A stretch of DNA of 64,000 nt from Fimenecus sp051881435 (GCA_051881435.1 JBJEPW010000039.1:1-64000); one strand, 5' to 3'. Positions 25,065 to 34,352 are shown, numbered from the stretch's first letter. Translations and numbers: made by a program. Notes: a model not told the origin generated them from the letters alone.

Positions 25065-26030
25065 ATGAAGAGAATTAAATCGTTTATTTCCTATTTACTC
25101 ACAGCAATTATTTTATTTTCTGCGTGTTCTATGGCATCTTTTGCATTTGTTGCTGAAGAGAAATTTAATATAGAAAATGTTACTTGGGAAGATATTATGA
25201 CAATGAGTAATTCTGATTTTAGAGAATTATTGTCAGATTTTGAAAGAGTATATGACCCGTTTGGAACTTATGAAACAAATCCAATTACACAAAATGAATC
25301 CAGTTGGTATGACTGGGGTGTTCAGCCATATTGGACATCCGGCCAAGAAGATATGTCTGAGACGGGATCACATGAACTTATTACAGCACGAGCCTGTGGT
25401 ATATTGCTTGATGATAAAGGCTTTTGGGGAGATAACCGAAATGGTTCAATTCTTGTTGCATTAATGTTATCGCTGGCATCAATAATCCCTGATAGAGATG
25501 CTGATTTGGGAGTAAAAGATTTATATAGAGGACATTTTTATGATCCTGATACGGAGAAGAATTTTAGTGGGAGTCAAACCAATACTGCAAAAACAAATGC
25601 AGTTAAGTTTTATAATCAGGCAAAATCTCAAGGGATTTCTAACGAAGATTTTTATAAAAGTGTAGGTTGTATGCTTCATTATATTCAGGATGCTTGTGAA
25701 CCGCACCATGCAGCAAATATTGTGTCAACAGGCCCGCTTAGTTCACATTCACAATTTGAAAAATTCGCAGATGAAAATTTGAACACATATATTGATTCAA
25801 TGACAACTCTTGCAGATTCTGTATATGAAGTAAGATTAAATAAGAATGTTGGAACAATAGTGTATGAGTCGGCAGTAATTGGAAAAGGTTACTCTGATTT
25901 AGTTGATTCTATTTTTTCCAAAACGCATTGGGGCACAGTTGCATTGAACACAACAAGGCTTGCTGTAATTCAAACTGCAACGGTTCTATATAAACTTTCA
26001 ATTGAAATGAATATACCTTTAACCAAATAA
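25065..26030 (+). CDS. Secreted zinc-dependent phospholipase C
   Basis: A 321-residue exported protein of the bacterial zinc phospholipase C family (Bacillus cereus PLC, Clostridium perfringens alpha-toxin catalytic domain), which cleaves phosphatidylcholine and related lipids. After a signal peptide (about 1-30), the zinc ligands align: H103 (GSHELIT), Asp in IPDRDADLG (143-147), H157 (GHFYDPDTEKNF), H205 and D209 (LHYIQD), H215 (EPHHAAN), H228 and E232 (SHSQFEKF). W90 stands 13 residues before H103, just like the mature N-terminal Trp1 of B. cereus PLC, so residues 31-89 are probably a cleaved propeptide. There is no C-terminal PLAT membrane-binding domain as in alpha-toxin. AT-rich composition suggests acquisition by transfer. 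It shares a transcript with the next gene. Confidence 0.88.
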   Translation: MKRIKSFISYLLTAIILFSACSMASFAFVAEEKFNIENVTWEDIMTMSNSDFRELLSDFERVYDPFGTYETNPITQNESSWYDWGVQPYWTSGQEDMSETGSHELITARACGILLDDKGFWGDNRNGSILVALMLSLASIIPDRDADLGVKDLYRGHFYDPDTEKNFSGSQTNTAKTNAVKFYNQAKSQGISNEDFYKSVGCMLHYIQDACEPHHAANIVSTGPLSSHSQFEKFADENLNTYIDSMTTLADSVYEVRLNKNVGTIVYESAVIGKGYSDLVDSIFSKTHWGTVALNTTRLAVIQTATVLYKLSIEMNIPLTK

Positions 26031-26050
26031 GAAAAGAGGTATTTAATAAT

Positions 26051-26494
26051 ATGAAAGCCAAAATTTTAAAATATAATTTAATACCGATGATAGCGGTATT
26101 TTTGGTGTCAATGCTATATAACATAGGCTTTATTTTTAATGTTTTAATGATAGAAATAAAATTTAAGTCAGGCAATTATCCGTATAAATCAACAGGTACG
26201 AACGGACGATTTTTTACAGAACTGTACGGTGAAGAATGGTCATTAGGCTATATGTTGTGGGCACTTATTGCTTTAGCGGTAATAACGGTTATTACATTGT
26301 TGTTTTACAGGAAAAAATTTACAAGGATTTCTTTCATGCTGTTCGGATTGTCTGCAGTATTCGGTGGCTTTATCGGCGTATTTTTTGTATCACAAAATAT
26401 TATGCTTTTGACTGTAGGCTTAGCTATTGAAGTTGCATACCTGATTTTCACTGTCATTTTTGCTGTTAAAGATTTTAGAAAATTTCCGATATGA
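26051..26494 (+). CDS. Four-helix membrane protein downstream of phospholipase C
   Basis: A 147-residue protein with about four transmembrane helices (about 12-33, 66-86, 93-112, 117-139) and an extracellular loop around residues 36-62. No family is recognised. It starts 20 bp after the phospholipase with an AAAGAGGT site and ends at a terminator, so the pair is one operon. A role in export, immunity to the lipase or anchoring is possible but purely inferred. Confidence 0.7.
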   Translation: MKAKILKYNLIPMIAVFLVSMLYNIGFIFNVLMIEIKFKSGNYPYKSTGTNGRFFTELYGEEWSLGYMLWALIALAVITVITLLFYRKKFTRISFMLFGLSAVFGGFIGVFFVSQNIMLLTVGLAIEVAYLIFTVIFAVKDFRKFPI

Positions 26495-26528
26495 TTTGAT
26501 TAATAATTATGTTTTAGATTTGCTTTTT

Positions 26529-26562
26529 AACCGTATGCTTTTTGCGTACGGTTTATTTTTTA
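26529..26562 (+). terminator. Terminator of the phospholipase operon
   Basis: A 10-bp stem AACCGTATGC (26529-26538) with GCGTACGGTT (26544-26553) and a T-rich tail. Confidence 0.85.
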
Positions 26563-26633
26563 TCCCGTGTTTAAAGTATCTATGACCGCTGTTTTTTAGT
26601 TGTGAACATACAATGAATATTTCGCTGTTTTTC

Positions 26634-26662
26634 TTGCTATTTTATACATATTATGGTATAAT
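26634..26662 (+). promoter_or_regulatory. ruvC operon promoter
   Basis: TTGCTA (26634-26639) and TATAAT (26657-26662) have 17-bp spacing, 29 bp before ruvC. It is the only clear promoter before the packed run that ends at 39279. Confidence 0.65.
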
Positions 26663-26691
26663 TCTTTAAATATACAATGAGGTAGTATGCA

Positions 26692-27192
26692 ATGATAATT
26701 TTGGGTATTGACCCGGGATATGCCATTGTGGGCTGGGGAATAATTGATTACACGGCAAACCGTTTTTCCGTAATTGATTACGGCGCAGTTACAACAGAGG
26801 CAAAAACCCCCTTTAATGAAAGGCTCGAAGCTGTTTACGACGGCGTTGAGGACATAATAAAACGGTATAATCCCTCCGCACTTGCCATTGAAAAGCTCTT
26901 TTATAACACAAACGCAAAAACGGTTATTGATGTGGCTCAGGCAAGGGGAGTAATCAACCTTGCGGCTGTTAAAAACGGCGTCCCGATTTTTGAATACACT
27001 CCATTGCAGGTCAAGCAAAGCGTTGTGGGCTACGGCAGAGCCGAAAAAAAGCAGGTTCAGGAAATGACAAGGGTTATTTTAAAGCTTGAAAAAATCCCAA
27101 AGCCCGATGATACTGCCGACGCTTTGGCAATGGCAATTTGCCACGCCCATGCAAGCGGCTCTCTTATGGGAAGACTAAATAATTTGAGATAA
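26692..27192 (+). CDS. ruvC: Holliday junction resolvase RuvC
   Basis: A 166-residue crossover junction endonuclease that cuts Holliday junctions brought by RuvAB. Catalytic acidic residues are in GIDPGYAIVGWG (D7), ALAIEKLFYN (E67-like) and the C-terminal DDTADALAMAICHA (two Asp). It starts with ATG after a GAGGTAG site and is followed after 13 bp by ruvA. The resolvase is whole and of normal length. Confidence 0.96.
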   Translation: MIILGIDPGYAIVGWGIIDYTANRFSVIDYGAVTTEAKTPFNERLEAVYDGVEDIIKRYNPSALAIEKLFYNTNAKTVIDVAQARGVINLAAVKNGVPIFEYTPLQVKQSVVGYGRAEKKQVQEMTRVILKLEKIPKPDDTADALAMAICHAHASGSLMGRLNNLR

Positions 27193-27205
27193 TAGAGGAA
27201 AAACA

Positions 27206-27814
27206 ATGATATATTCAGTAACGGGTACAGTGGTTGCCTTTGACCATTCCATGGTTGCCGTTGATGTAAACGGCGTTGCGTTTCACTGTATAACAACAAT
27301 GACCACATCGCAAAGATGCGCATCAATCGGCAGTAAGGTAACGCTGTTTACTTATCTTAATGTCCGTGAGGACGCCATGGAGCTTTTCGGCTTTTACGAT
27401 AAAAGCGAAATGGACTGCTTCAAAATGCTCATAACCGTTAACGGCGTAGGACCTAAAATGGCGCTTGCCCTGCTTTCTGAACTCACTCCCGATAAAGTGG
27501 CTTTAAGTATTGCCTCAGGAGACTACAAGGCGCTGACAAAGGCTTCGGGAGTAGGTCCCAAGCTTGCTCAAAGAATTGTTATGGAGTTAAAGGATAAGGT
27601 CGGCAGTCTTGCCGCCGGTACATCGGCGGAGATTGACCTCTCGGCAGTTACAGCGGCTCTTGACAATTCCAATTCAGCCGAGGCTGTTGCGGCTCTTGAA
27701 ATGCTTGGTTATTCACAGTCCGAGGCAAGCGTTGCAGTAAGTAAAATCTCCGCAAATCTTCCTGTTGAAGAAATTATAAAGCAATCATTAAAAATACTTT
27801 CAGGTAAGGCATAA
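27206..27814 (+). CDS. ruvA: Holliday junction protein RuvA
   Basis: A 202-residue RuvA that binds four-way junctions as a tetramer and loads RuvB. The N-terminal OB fold starts MIYSVTGTVVAF, two helix-hairpin-helix motifs are seen (NGVGPKMALALLS and SGVGPKLAQRIVMELK), and the C-terminal RuvB-binding helices (about 155-202) include EAVAALEMLGYSQSEA. It lies between ruvC and ruvB with short gaps. Confidence 0.96.
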   Translation: MIYSVTGTVVAFDHSMVAVDVNGVAFHCITTMTTSQRCASIGSKVTLFTYLNVREDAMELFGFYDKSEMDCFKMLITVNGVGPKMALALLSELTPDKVALSIASGDYKALTKASGVGPKLAQRIVMELKDKVGSLAAGTSAEIDLSAVTAALDNSNSAEAVAALEMLGYSQSEASVAVSKISANLPVEEIIKQSLKILSGKA

Positions 27815-27826
27815 TAAGGTGTAATT

Positions 27827-28846
27827 ATGGATTTTGATAACGAGAACAGAATTATTACTCCCGATTTTACGGAAACGGACAAGGAAATTGAACTTTCCCT
27901 CCGCCCGAAAACACTCACCGAATACATCGGTCAGGAAAAGGTTAAGGAAAACTTGAAAATATATATAGAAGCGGCTAAAAACAGGGGCGATACCCTTGAC
28001 CATGTTCTGCTTTACGGTCCTCCCGGACTTGGTAAGACCACCTTGGCAGGCATTATCGCCAACGAAATGGGCGTGCAAATCAGAGTAACCTCAGGTCCGG
28101 CTATTGAAAAACCCGGTGATTTGGCGGCGCTTTTAACAAACCTTAATGACGGCGATGTGCTTTTTATTGATGAAATTCACCGTCTTTCCCGTGCCGTTGA
28201 AGAGGTGCTTTACCCCGCAATGGAGGACCACGCCCTTGATATTATCATCGGCAAAGGACCGTCGGCTCGGTCAATCCGCCTTGATTTGCCCCGATTTACC
28301 CTTGTCGGCGCAACAACAAGAGCAGGTCAGTTAACAGCGCCTTTGCGCGACCGCTTCGGAGTTATTCTCCGCTTGGAGCTTTATACTCCCGAGGAGCTTT
28401 CTATGATAGTTAAGCGCAGTGCGGGAATACTTGATATATATACAGATGACGGCGGCGCATTGGAGATTGCCTCCCGTTCAAGAGGAACTCCAAGAATTGC
28501 CAACAGGCTGTTAAAGCGTGCCCGAGATTTTGCACAGGTTATGAGCGACGGAGTAATCAGCCGTGACAATGCAAAAATCGCCTTGGGCAGAATGGAAATT
28601 GACGAAATAGGTCTTGATAATATCGATAGGCTTATGCTCACAACCATGATAAAAAATTTCAACGGCGGTCCCGTAGGTCTTGAAACTCTCGCCGCAACAA
28701 TAGGCGAGGAGGCGGTCACCATTGAAGATGTGTATGAGCCTTACTTAATGCAGATAGGTTTTCTCGCCAAAACGCCACGAGGCAGAGTGGCAACTCCCTT
28801 GGCTTACCGTCATTTAGGGCTTGAACAGCAAACATCATTATTATAA
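27827..28846 (+). CDS. ruvB: Holliday junction helicase RuvB
   Basis: A 339-residue AAA+ branch-migration motor. Walker A is GPPGLGKTTLA (near residue 64), Walker B FIDEIHRLS (near 115), sensor 1 VGATTRAG, arginine finger region APLRDRFG, and the C-terminal winged helix ends with GRVATPLAYRHLGL. It follows ruvA by 12 bp and precedes glmM by 15 bp. Confidence 0.97.
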   Translation: MDFDNENRIITPDFTETDKEIELSLRPKTLTEYIGQEKVKENLKIYIEAAKNRGDTLDHVLLYGPPGLGKTTLAGIIANEMGVQIRVTSGPAIEKPGDLAALLTNLNDGDVLFIDEIHRLSRAVEEVLYPAMEDHALDIIIGKGPSARSIRLDLPRFTLVGATTRAGQLTAPLRDRFGVILRLELYTPEELSMIVKRSAGILDIYTDDGGALEIASRSRGTPRIANRLLKRARDFAQVMSDGVISRDNAKIALGRMEIDEIGLDNIDRLMLTTMIKNFNGGPVGLETLAATIGEEAVTIEDVYEPYLMQIGFLAKTPRGRVATPLAYRHLGLEQQTSLL

Positions 28847-28861
28847 TCAAGGAGTATTTTT

Positions 28862-30214
28862 ATGGGTAGAATTTTCGGCACCGACGGTGCAAGAGGAATA
28901 GCAAATACTGAGCTTACATGTGAACTCAGTATGCAGATAGGCAGAGCCGCCGCAATGGTGCTCTTGGAGAATTCACACGGTAAAAGACCGAAGGTGCTCA
29001 TAGGTAAGGATACAAGAGCTTCTTCCGATATGCTTGAAAGTGCTATAACGGCAGGACTTTGCTCCGTGGGCGCAGATGTACTGCTTTTGGGCGTTGTTCC
29101 AACTCCCGCCGTGGCTTTCCTTGTGCGTGAATATGAATATGACGCAGGCGTGATGATTTCCGCATCACATAACCCTTGTGAATATAACGGAATTAAAATT
29201 TTCCAGTCCAACGGCTTTAAGCTTCCCGATAAGCTTGAAGAGGAAATCGAGCAGATAATCCTTGACGATACAGACACTCCGCCTACTCCCATAGGCGGCG
29301 AGGTAGGCAGAGTAACAAGAAGCAAAACGGCTGTAAGTGATTATATTGAGCATCTTCTCTCCGCTACAAATATGAGCTTTAATGGGTACAAAATTGCACT
29401 TGACTGTGCAAACGGTTCTTCAAGCGTTTCCGCAAAAGAGGTGTTTACACGGCTTGGCGCAGAATGTATTGTTATAAACAGTGAGCCCGACGGCGTGAAT
29501 ATTAACCGTGACTGCGGCTCAACTCATATTGAACAGCTTCAAAAATGTGTCACGGAGAATAAGTGCGATTTCGGCTTTGCCTTTGACGGCGACGCAGACA
29601 GAATGTTGGCGGTTGACCATACAGGCGCACTTGTTGACGGCGACAGAGCCATTGCCGTGTGTGCAAAGCATATGAAAACCTTGGGCAAGTTGAAAAAAGA
29701 TACGGCAGTAGTAACCGTTATGAGTAATATGGGATTTTTCAAGTTTTGCGAAGAAAACGGTATCCACTGTGAAAAAACAAAGGTTGGCGACCGTTATGTG
29801 CTTGAAAATATGCATGCGAACGGTTACAGCATAGGCGGCGAACAGTCGGGGCATATTATTTTCTTGCAGTATGCTACCACGGGTGACGGTCAGCTTTCCG
29901 CAATTCAGTTAATGGCAGTTATAAAAGATACGGGCAAGACTTTGAAAGAGCTTGCCGACGAAATGGAAATCTATCCTCAGGTGCTTATAAATGTAAGCGT
30001 TTCAAATTACGGAAAAGCCCGTTTTGATAAAGATAAAGAGATAAAAAAGGCAATCGAAGCCGCAGAAAAAGAATTGGGCGACGAGGGCAGAATACTTGTC
30101 CGTGTTTCGGGCACAGAGCCCCTTGTCCGTGTAATGCTTGAAGGTAAGGATTTCGATAAAATCCGTGAGCTTGGCGAAAGCGTAAGTCAGGTTGTAAGAG
30201 AAAGGTTAGTGTAA
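28862..30214 (+). CDS. glmM: Phosphoglucosamine mutase
   Basis: A 450-residue phosphohexomutase converting glucosamine 6-phosphate to glucosamine 1-phosphate for cell wall precursors. It starts MGRIFGTDGARG, has the phosphoserine loop MISASHNPCEYNGIK (S101 region), the metal loop FAFDGDADRM and the sugar-binding GGEQSGHII; the C-terminal phosphate site is RVSGTEPLVRV. Part of the ruv-to-clp run. Confidence 0.96.
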   Translation: MGRIFGTDGARGIANTELTCELSMQIGRAAAMVLLENSHGKRPKVLIGKDTRASSDMLESAITAGLCSVGADVLLLGVVPTPAVAFLVREYEYDAGVMISASHNPCEYNGIKIFQSNGFKLPDKLEEEIEQIILDDTDTPPTPIGGEVGRVTRSKTAVSDYIEHLLSATNMSFNGYKIALDCANGSSSVSAKEVFTRLGAECIVINSEPDGVNINRDCGSTHIEQLQKCVTENKCDFGFAFDGDADRMLAVDHTGALVDGDRAIAVCAKHMKTLGKLKKDTAVVTVMSNMGFFKFCEENGIHCEKTKVGDRYVLENMHANGYSIGGEQSGHIIFLQYATTGDGQLSAIQLMAVIKDTGKTLKELADEMEIYPQVLINVSVSNYGKARFDKDKEIKKAIEAAEKELGDEGRILVRVSGTEPLVRVMLEGKDFDKIRELGESVSQVVRERLV

Positions 30215-30215
30215 A

Positions 30216-31082
30216 ATGCGTGTAGCCGATAAATGGAAGGATTATGAGCTTATTGACTGCTCCTGCGGTGAAAGACTTGAACGCTGGGGCAATATAACGC
30301 TTATCCGTCCCGACCCACAGGTTATATGGAAAACCGAAAAGAAAAATCCCCTTTGGAAAAAGGCGGACGCAGTTTATCATCGCTCACAGTCGGGGGGAGG
30401 AAATTGGGAAATTAAAAGAAAAATTCCCGATTTCTGGACAATCGGCTACCGTGATTTAACCTTTAACATAAAAACCATGGGCTTTAAGCATACGGGGCTT
30501 TTCCCCGAACAGGCTGTCAATTGGGATTATACCGCCGATGTAATAAAAAATGCAGGCAGACCCGTTAAAGTGCTCAATCTGTTTGCATATACAGGAGGAG
30601 CCACCGTGTCGGCATTGGCGGCAGGGGCATCTGTTGTTCATGTTGACGCCTCAAAGGGTATGACCATGTGGGCGAAGGAGAATGCCGTTTCATCAGGCGT
30701 TGCGGACGCTCCCGTGCGTTGGATTGTGGACGATTGCATAAAGTTTGTGCAAAGGGAAATCCGCAGGGGCAACCGTTACGATATCATCATAATGGACCCG
30801 CCCTCATACGGCAGAGGCCCCGGCGGAGAGGTGTGGAAGCTTGAAAATGAGGTGTATTCCTTCGTTGAGCTTTGTTCACAGGTGCTGTCCGAGGAGCCTT
30901 TAATGATGCTTATAAATTCATATACTACGGGCTTGAGCCCATCAGTTATGGAGTACATATTGGGCGCAGTTGTAAAGCCTCGCTTCGGCGGAAAGGTTAC
31001 AGGCAGTGAAATAGGGCTTCGTGCTACTGAAAACGGATTGATATTACCTTGCGGAGCCTCCGCAATTTGGAGTAAGGAATAA
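30216..31082 (+). CDS. Class I SAM-dependent rRNA methyltransferase (RlmI/K-like)
   Basis: A 288-residue methyltransferase of the COG1092 group. The SAM-binding motif I is KVLNLFAYTGGATVSA (near 120) and the catalytic motif IV is IIMDPPSYGRG (near 190). Relatives methylate 23S rRNA cytosines or guanines, but they usually carry an N-terminal PUA domain, which is replaced here by a short region with DCSCGERLERWG. It starts one base after glmM, so it is coupled to it. The exact rRNA target cannot be told. Confidence 0.88.
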   Translation: MRVADKWKDYELIDCSCGERLERWGNITLIRPDPQVIWKTEKKNPLWKKADAVYHRSQSGGGNWEIKRKIPDFWTIGYRDLTFNIKTMGFKHTGLFPEQAVNWDYTADVIKNAGRPVKVLNLFAYTGGATVSALAAGASVVHVDASKGMTMWAKENAVSSGVADAPVRWIVDDCIKFVQREIRRGNRYDIIIMDPPSYGRGPGGEVWKLENEVYSFVELCSQVLSEEPLMMLINSYTTGLSPSVMEYILGAVVKPRFGGKVTGSEIGLRATENGLILPCGASAIWSKE

Positions 31083-31085
31083 AAT

Positions 31086-31940
31086 ATGGCAGAGTCAATA
31101 ATTGAATTTAATAATGTGACCTTCCGTTACGAAAGTGATGAAGAGGGTGTAACGCTTCCGCCTGCTGTCAGCGATTTTTCACTGAAAATATACGAAGGCG
31201 AGTTTGTCGCCGTGCTCGGTCATAACGGCTCGGGTAAAAGTACCCTTGCAAAGCTTGCAAACGGACTGTTAATCCCTGAAAGCGGAACTGTTACCGTAGC
31301 GGGAATGGACACAAAAGACGAAGAAAAGGATATAGAAATCAAACAAACGGTAGGCGTTGTTTTTCAGAATCCCGACAATCAGATTGTAGCTACTATTGTT
31401 GAGGAGGATGTGGCTTTCGGTCCCGAAAATTTAGGAATTGAGCCTTCCGAAATCCGCCGCAGGGTTGATGAATCTTTAAAAATCGTGGGAATGTATAAAT
31501 ACCGCCGCCATGAGCCCCATAAGCTTTCGGGCGGTCAAAAGCAGAGGGTTGCAATAGCGGGTATTATCGCAATGGAGCCTCGCTGTATAATTCTCGACGA
31601 ACCCACCGCCATGCTTGACCCCGTGGGCAGACGTGATGTAATGAAAGCCATAAAGCGCCTTAACAAAGAACTGGGCATAACTGTGGTCTACATCACTCAC
31701 TATATGGAAGAAGCCTGCGAGGCTGATAGAATTGTGGTAATGGACGATTCTCATCTGTTAATGGACGGTACTCCGAGAGAGGTTTTTTCAAATACGGAAA
31801 AAATCCGCAGTATAGGGCTTGATGTGCCCCAAACCTGCTCTCTTGCCGAAATGCTGAGAAAAGACGGAATACGCCTTAAAAACGATTTGCTCAGTATTGA
31901 TGAATTAGTGGAAAATATAGACGATATATTGAAAGGTTAG
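31086..31940 (+). CDS. ecfA1: ECF transporter ATPase EcfA1
   Basis: A 284-residue ABC ATPase of an energy-coupling-factor transporter. Walker A is GHNGSGKST (near 41), Q-loop VFQNPDNQIVA, signature LSGGQKQR, and Walker B IILDEPTAMLD. With EcfA2 and EcfT it forms the shared energising module for vitamin or metal uptake; substrate-binding S components are usually encoded elsewhere and none is seen here. It starts 3 bp after the methyltransferase. Confidence 0.95.
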   Translation: MAESIIEFNNVTFRYESDEEGVTLPPAVSDFSLKIYEGEFVAVLGHNGSGKSTLAKLANGLLIPESGTVTVAGMDTKDEEKDIEIKQTVGVVFQNPDNQIVATIVEEDVAFGPENLGIEPSEIRRRVDESLKIVGMYKYRRHEPHKLSGGQKQRVAIAGIIAMEPRCIILDEPTAMLDPVGRRDVMKAIKRLNKELGITVVYITHYMEEACEADRIVVMDDSHLLMDGTPREVFSNTEKIRSIGLDVPQTCSLAEMLRKDGIRLKNDLLSIDELVENIDDILKG

Positions 31941-31946
31941 TAAAAA

Positions 31947-32810
31947 ATGTCCCATTTGAAGACGGAAAATTTATCATATGTCTACGGTGAGGGTACTCCC
32001 TTTAAAATCACCGCATTGGACAATGTTAATATAGATTTGGAAAAAGGCGAGCTTGTTGCAATAATCGGGCATACAGGCTCAGGCAAAAGCACTCTTGTTC
32101 AGCACCTTAACGGACTTTTAAAGCCAACAGGTGGCAAAATCTTTCTTGATGATGAGAATATATGGGAGTCAAAATCAAAGGTTTATGACACACGCTTCCG
32201 TGTAGGTCTTTGCTTTCAGTACCCCGAATACCAGCTTTTTGAGAGCACGGTTTATAAGGATATTGCCTTCGGACCTACTAATATGGGACTAAACGAAAAA
32301 GAAATTGACGAAAGAGTGCGTTCAGCCGCAAAATATGTGGGAATACCCGACAGTATGCTCACAAAATCACCCTTTGACCTTTCAGGCGGTGAAAAACGCC
32401 GTGTAGCAATAGCGGGAGTTATCTCAATGGAGCCTGAGGTACTCATTCTTGACGAGCCTACAAGCGGTCTTGACCCAAGAGGCAGAGAGCAAATTTTAGG
32501 GCTTATTAAAAATTACCGTGAAAAAACGGGAAAAACCGTTATAATCGTGTCCCACAGTATGGACGATGTTGCCCGTTTTGCAACAAAAGTAATTGTGATG
32601 AACGATTCCCGTGTTGAAAACAGCGGAACGGTTGATGCAATTTTTGAAAACAGCTCTCGTCTCTCTGAAATCGGTCTGTCCGTGCCGCAGATTACGGAAA
32701 TTTTTATAAGACTTAAAAAAATGGGTTATCCCGTCAGCGAAAAGGTATATACGGTAGAGCAGGGGCACAGTGAGCTCATGCGCCTTTTTGCGGAAAGGGG
32801 TATTGTATGA
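31947..32810 (+). CDS. ecfA2: ECF transporter ATPase EcfA2
   Basis: A 287-residue second ATPase of the ECF module. Walker A GHTGSGKST (near 40), Q-loop CFQYPEYQLFE, signature LSGGEKRR and Walker B LILDEPTSGLD are all present, so both nucleotide sites of the heterodimer look complete. Its last four bases overlap the ecfT start (ATGA), showing translational coupling. Confidence 0.95.
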   Translation: MSHLKTENLSYVYGEGTPFKITALDNVNIDLEKGELVAIIGHTGSGKSTLVQHLNGLLKPTGGKIFLDDENIWESKSKVYDTRFRVGLCFQYPEYQLFESTVYKDIAFGPTNMGLNEKEIDERVRSAAKYVGIPDSMLTKSPFDLSGGEKRRVAIAGVISMEPEVLILDEPTSGLDPRGREQILGLIKNYREKTGKTVIIVSHSMDDVARFATKVIVMNDSRVENSGTVDAIFENSSRLSEIGLSVPQITEIFIRLKKMGYPVSEKVYTVEQGHSELMRLFAERGIV

Positions 32811-33649
32811 TAAAGGATATAACCATCGGGCAGTATTTCCCTATGAATTCTCCCATACACCGTTTGGATCCGCGAACAAAGCTTTTGTTTGCAACCGTGT
32901 ATATCGTAATGACCTTTGTGTCTAATAATTTTGTGGGATTGCTTTTTTGCCTTGTAACAGCTTGCATTGTTATCGCCGTTTCCAAGATTCCCGTTAAAAC
33001 GGTATTAAAAGGACTTCGCCCCATACTTTTAATTGTAATTATTACTTCACTTTTACAAATAGCCTATGTAAAAACAGGTGTTGTACTCATTGATGTGTGG
33101 AAAATAAAAATCACCAGCGGCGGAATTTTAATGGCGCTGTTTATGACGGTGAGAATAGCGTTGCTGATTGTAATGAGCACCATGCTTACTTATACTACAT
33201 CTCCAACATCGCTGACAAACGGACTTGACCGTATTTTCGCACCCCTTAAAAAGATAGGCATTGATTTTCACACGGTAACAATGATAATGACCATTGCTCT
33301 CCGTTTTATCCCCACCCTTATTGAAGAGGTGGATAAAATTATGAACGCGCAGAAATCAAGGGGCGCAAATTTTGATAACGGCAATATTTTAAAGCGTGCA
33401 AAAGCGCTGATTCCCTTATTTATACCGCTTTTGTTCAATTCAATAAGGCGTGCTTACGAACTGGCCAATGCTATGACTTGCCGCTGTTATAACGGCGGCA
33501 AAGGCAAAACTACCATGAACGCCTTAAAAATGAAAAAAGGCGATTATTTTGCGGTGATGATATCAGCGGCTTTTGTTGCAGGTGTAATATTGCTTAATAT
33601 ATATTGCGGAGAATATAATGCGGAATTTACTTTTAACGCTGCGGTATGA
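32807..33649 (+). CDS. ecfT: ECF transporter transmembrane protein EcfT
   Basis: A 280-residue EcfT, the membrane scaffold connecting the ATPases with S components. It begins with the conserved N-terminus (IGQYFPMNSPIHRLDPRTKLL), has about six hydrophobic segments and two coupling-helix motifs, AQKSRGA (near 181) and AMTCRCYNGG (near 221). Its 3' end overlaps the truA start by 32 bp. Confidence 0.94.
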   Translation: MIKDITIGQYFPMNSPIHRLDPRTKLLFATVYIVMTFVSNNFVGLLFCLVTACIVIAVSKIPVKTVLKGLRPILLIVIITSLLQIAYVKTGVVLIDVWKIKITSGGILMALFMTVRIALLIVMSTMLTYTTSPTSLTNGLDRIFAPLKKIGIDFHTVTMIMTIALRFIPTLIEEVDKIMNAQKSRGANFDNGNILKRAKALIPLFIPLLFNSIRRAYELANAMTCRCYNGGKGKTTMNALKMKKGDYFAVMISAAFVAGVILLNIYCGEYNAEFTFNAAV

Positions 33650-34352
33650 CGGAAGCCGTTATCACGGCTGGCAAATTCAGCCAAACGGCGATACCGTTCA
33701 GCAAAGGATTTCCGATGCTTTTTCAAAAATCAGCGGAAAAAACGAAAATATAATAGGTTGCAGCAGAACGGACGCAGGAGTTCACGCAAATATGTTCTGT
33801 TGTAATGTGAGAACGGATTGTATGGTGGAAGCGGAAAAAATACCCGATGCACTGAATTTTTATTTGCCGTCCGATATAGCCATTTACGGTTGTACCGAGG
33901 CGGATTACGACTTTCATGCGCGGTATGACTGTAAGGGCAAGGAATATGTATATCTCATTTATAACGGCAGATACCGCAATCCTTTTTACGAAGATAAAGC
34001 GCTGTTTTATCCTTATGAAATTGACGCTTCTATGCTTGATAATGAAGCAAAGTCATTCATAGGTAAGCACGATTTCTCCGCCTTTTGCAGTGCGGGCAGT
34101 GAGGTTAAGGATAAGGTAAGAGAAATTTATAACTTTTCCGTTCAGCGAAAAGATGATATAATTGAAATGAAAGTCAGCGGAAACGGCTTTTTGTATAATA
34201 TGGTTCGCATAATGGCGGGAACACTGCTTGATATTCAGCAGGGCAAAATCGAAAAGGGCGAAATTCCCCGAATTATTGAAAGCCTTGACCGTAATAATGC
34301 AGGTCCCACAGTTAACGGCTGCGGGCTGTATCTAAACAAAGTATTTTATTGA
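33618..34352 (+). CDS. truA: tRNA pseudouridine synthase TruA
   Basis: A 244-residue TruA that makes pseudouridine at tRNA positions 38-40. The catalytic Asp is in GCSRTDAGVHA (D52); other family motifs are YDGSRYHGWQIQ and FLYNMVRIMAGTLL. The start lies 32 bp inside ecfT, preceded by GGAGA, an arrangement kept in many Firmicutes (ecfA1-ecfA2-ecfT-truA). Confidence 0.95.
   Translation: MRNLLLTLRYDGSRYHGWQIQPNGDTVQQRISDAFSKISGKNENIIGCSRTDAGVHANMFCCNVRTDCMVEAEKIPDALNFYLPSDIAIYGCTEADYDFHARYDCKGKEYVYLIYNGRYRNPFYEDKALFYPYEIDASMLDNEAKSFIGKHDFSAFCSAGSEVKDKVREIYNFSVQRKDDIIEMKVSGNGFLYNMVRIMAGTLLDIQQGKIEKGEIPRIIESLDRNNAGPTVNGCGLYLNKVFY

Noticed and set aside
31086..33649. Dedicated substrate (S) component for the ECF genes
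   Set aside because: All neighbours are accounted for by other families; the module is probably shared by S components encoded elsewhere.
32807..34352. Frameshift suspected from the 32-bp ecfT-truA overlap
   Set aside because: Both proteins have normal ends and motifs, and this overlap order is common in Firmicutes.
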